From positions 1-7,851 of the forward strand of contig JACQWU010000082.1 in the NCBI GenBank assembly GCA_016209155.1: 7,851 bases of DNA. Reading direction: 5' to 3'. This document shows, in pieces, positions 6,839-7,851 of the stretch; within the stretch, counting starts at the first letter, position 1, and each line of letters opens with the position of its first letter. Source of the stretch: Candidatus Desantisiibacteriota bacterium (GTDB lineage: Bacteria; JACRDZ01). A program made the position numbers and the translations under genes. The notes below the pieces were generated by a model. That model saw only the letters and a program-made list of their open reading frames with translations. It made no database searches and was not told the origin of the DNA.

Positions 6839-6880
6839 AAAAAAAAAGGATAAAGTAAAAATATTTTACTTTATCCTTTT
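6839..6880. terminator. Strong hairpin terminator between convergent genes
   Basis: AAAAGGATAAAGTAAAA (6844-6860) and TTTTACTTTATCCTTTT (6864-6880) form a perfect 17-bp stem with a 3-nt loop. For the leftward PEP-CTERM transcript the stem is followed by nine T residues (complement of 6839-6847), a standard intrinsic terminator. For the rightward operon only the four T residues inside the 3' arm are present before AAAC, so termination in that direction is plausible but weaker. Confidence 0.85.
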
Positions 6881-6899
6881 AAACTTAAACAAACAAAAA

Positions 6900-7673
6900 T
6901 TAACTTTTTTTGAATTTTTTTCTTAACAAACCGCTTCCGATTAGTCCTGTTCCTAAAAGAATTAAAGATCCAGGTTCTGGTACCGGAGGTAATTCCTGAG
7001 TTCCAAAACCATCAAGAAATACCAATCCGCCATGTCCGCCTAATCCACAGTCTCTAACAAATAATTCAACTTTAACCTGATCCCCTGCGCCTAAACCTAA
7101 ATCATCCAGGTCAATAGAAGCAACCTGAGATTTATACCATATATCACCTTCATCACCTGATCCGTCATCAGTTCCGATTAAGGTAAAACCAGGTTCATCA
7201 GCTCTATGATCTGCATAATAAATGGAATTCCATGTACTGCCGTTATAGCTGGAAATGTTTAAGCTGAAGAAAGGCTGACTGCTTGGAGCATGAACAACCC
7301 CATTAGTTGGCTCCTCAAGAATTGCTCCCCATCTGAAATAAAGTACAGCACCTTCAGCAACATCCTGTGCAGTTATTGTACCTGTTTGAGTTGCTGTGCT
7401 ATTGTGAGCATTATCCCATACAGCGCCGACATCACCGCTTCCAAGAAGTAATGAGTAAGCACCATAATAAGGAATACCAGAAGTCCATCCGGATGTGTTG
7501 TTAAACTGAGGAGTAAATGAGCTTATTACACTGTAATCAACAGGAGAAGTATTTCCTGTTAATGTCCATCCAGTAGCATCGCCTGTTTCAAAACCTCCAT
7601 TTGTAAAAAGAGCATAAGTTGTAGATACGTTTAATAATAATACAGCGATTAATAGAACGAAAAGTTTTTTCAT
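6900..7673 (-). CDS. PEP-CTERM sorting-domain surface protein
   Basis: The 257-residue precursor has a signal peptide (residues 1-21, MKKLF then a leucine-rich core, likely cut after TYA). The mature part, rich in Gly, Ser, Thr and Asp, opens with NGGFETGDATGWTLTGN (25-41), a common start of PEP-CTERM proteins that often heads a beta-sandwich, carbohydrate-binding-like domain. The tail is PPVPEPGSLILLGTGLIGSG (229-248) followed by LLRKKFKKS: the PEP box (232-234), a transmembrane helix and a basic end. By family knowledge, an exosortase (EpsH/XrtA type) recognises this tail, and such proteins are tied to exopolysaccharide and biofilm matrix. No exosortase is in the window. The function of the mature domain is unknown; no catalytic motif is visible, and it has one cysteine in RDCGLGGHGG. 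The ATG is fixed by GGGAGGTG (complement of 7679-7686) and by the signal peptide. Base composition is visibly less AT-rich than the neighbouring spacers. Confidence 0.92.
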   Translation of the reverse strand: MKKLFVLLIAVLLLNVSTTYALFTNGGFETGDATGWTLTGNTSPVDYSVISSFTPQFNNTSGWTSGIPYYGAYSLLLGSGDVGAVWDNAHNSTATQTGTITAQDVAEGAVLYFRWGAILEEPTNGVVHAPSSQPFFSLNISSYNGSTWNSIYYADHRADEPGFTLIGTDDGSGDEGDIWYKSQVASIDLDDLGLGAGDQVKVELFVRDCGLGGHGGLVFLDGFGTQELPPVPEPGSLILLGTGLIGSGLLRKKFKKS

Positions 7674-7759
7674 ATTTTCACCTCCCCCATGTTTTTAATA
7701 TACATTTGAATGTACCACTTAACTAATCTAATAAGTGATCTATTTTTGTATTGGTTATT
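7674..7759 (-). other. Structured 5' leader of the PEP-CTERM gene
   Basis: The leader is about 80 nt long. Two dyads stand out: TACATTTGAATGTA (7701-7714, 6-bp arms with 2 nt between) and CACTTA (7716-7721) with TAAGTG (7732-7737), whose 10-nt loop holds a doubled CTAAT. Both lie between the likely transcription start (about 7752) and the GGGGGAGGTG ribosome binding site (complement of 7679-7688). They could be operator half-sites or leader hairpins. I do not recognise a known riboswitch. Confidence 0.4.
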
Positions 7760-7787
7760 ATTATAACAATAAAAAAGCATTTGTCAA
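7760..7787 (-). promoter_or_regulatory. Near-perfect sigma70 promoter for the PEP-CTERM gene
   Basis: On the minus strand a perfect TTGACA (complement of 7782-7787) is followed by a 16-nt spacer and a perfect TATAAT (complement of 7760-7765). The spacer contains a T run. Transcription would start near 7752. Two perfect hexamers at a permitted spacing are rare by chance even in AT-rich DNA, so strong housekeeping-sigma expression is expected unless it is repressed. Confidence 0.8.
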
Positions 7788-7851
7788 GTAAAAAATGCAA
7801 ATAAAATTAAAAAAATATACAGAACAAATCAAGAATTACAAAAAATTACAA

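Noticed and set aside
7695-7730. Sigma54-type -24/-12 promoter before the PEP-CTERM gene (TGGTAC...)
   Set aside because: The GG element is present, but there is no GC at the required 10-nt distance, while a perfect sigma70 promoter lies just upstream.
1-7851. CRISPR arrays, tRNA or rRNA genes, insertion sequences, attachment sites
   Set aside because: I found no regularly spaced repeats, cloverleaf-like sequence, transposase motifs or terminal repeats on either strand.

Overview
The window is AT-rich bacterial DNA. It holds a housekeeping operon (topA, trmFO and a small lapA-like gene) flanked by accessory genes. A PEP-CTERM surface protein implies a Gram-negative host with an exosortase. 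Folate/FAD-dependent TrmFO directly behind topA, followed by a LapA-domain protein, suggests an anaerobic deltaproteobacterial (Desulfobacterota-like) lineage. That is an inference from gene content and order, not a proof of taxonomy.

Layout from left to right. Positions 1-1659 (minus) encode the N-terminal 553 residues of a NACHT-type STAND NTPase that runs off the left edge; it resembles bacterial NACHT proteins used in anti-phage defence. A very AT-rich divergent intergenic region follows (1660-1950), with a possible promoter for the NTPase and a 10-bp inverted repeat before the next gene. Positions 1951-2180 (plus) hold a small unrecognised membrane-anchored or secreted ORF. Its second half is in the -1 frame, and the switch falls on a T TTT TTA heptamer in exactly the phase of a -1 slippery site. 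Positions 2285-3007 (plus) encode a class I SAM-dependent methyltransferase, probably acting on an envelope glycan or lipid.

The topA locus (3118-5234, plus) has its own promoter, a strong ribosome binding site and a GTG start. It carries all the TOPRIM and catalytic residues and four C-terminal zinc ribbons. However, about 50 residues of the conserved core just after GIGRP are missing, and the reading frame shifts at the junction (about 4587-4592). As written, the gene is split into a 497-aa fragment and a 211-aa fragment. This is either a true deletion or an assembly error, and it is the most consequential oddity here. trmFO (5241-6563) is intact and starts within the tail of topA's transcript. 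A 67-residue two-helix LapA-domain protein (6587-6790) ends the operon.

A perfect 17-bp hairpin (6844-6880) separates this operon from the convergent PEP-CTERM gene (6900-7673, minus). That gene has a near-ideal sigma70 promoter (7760-7787), a strong ribosome binding site and a structured leader of about 80 nt, so it is probably well expressed.

The genes fall into four functional groups: defence (NTPase), envelope (methyltransferase, LapA-like, PEP-CTERM protein), DNA topology (topA) and tRNA modification (trmFO). I see no RNA genes, CRISPR arrays, insertion sequences or attachment sites.
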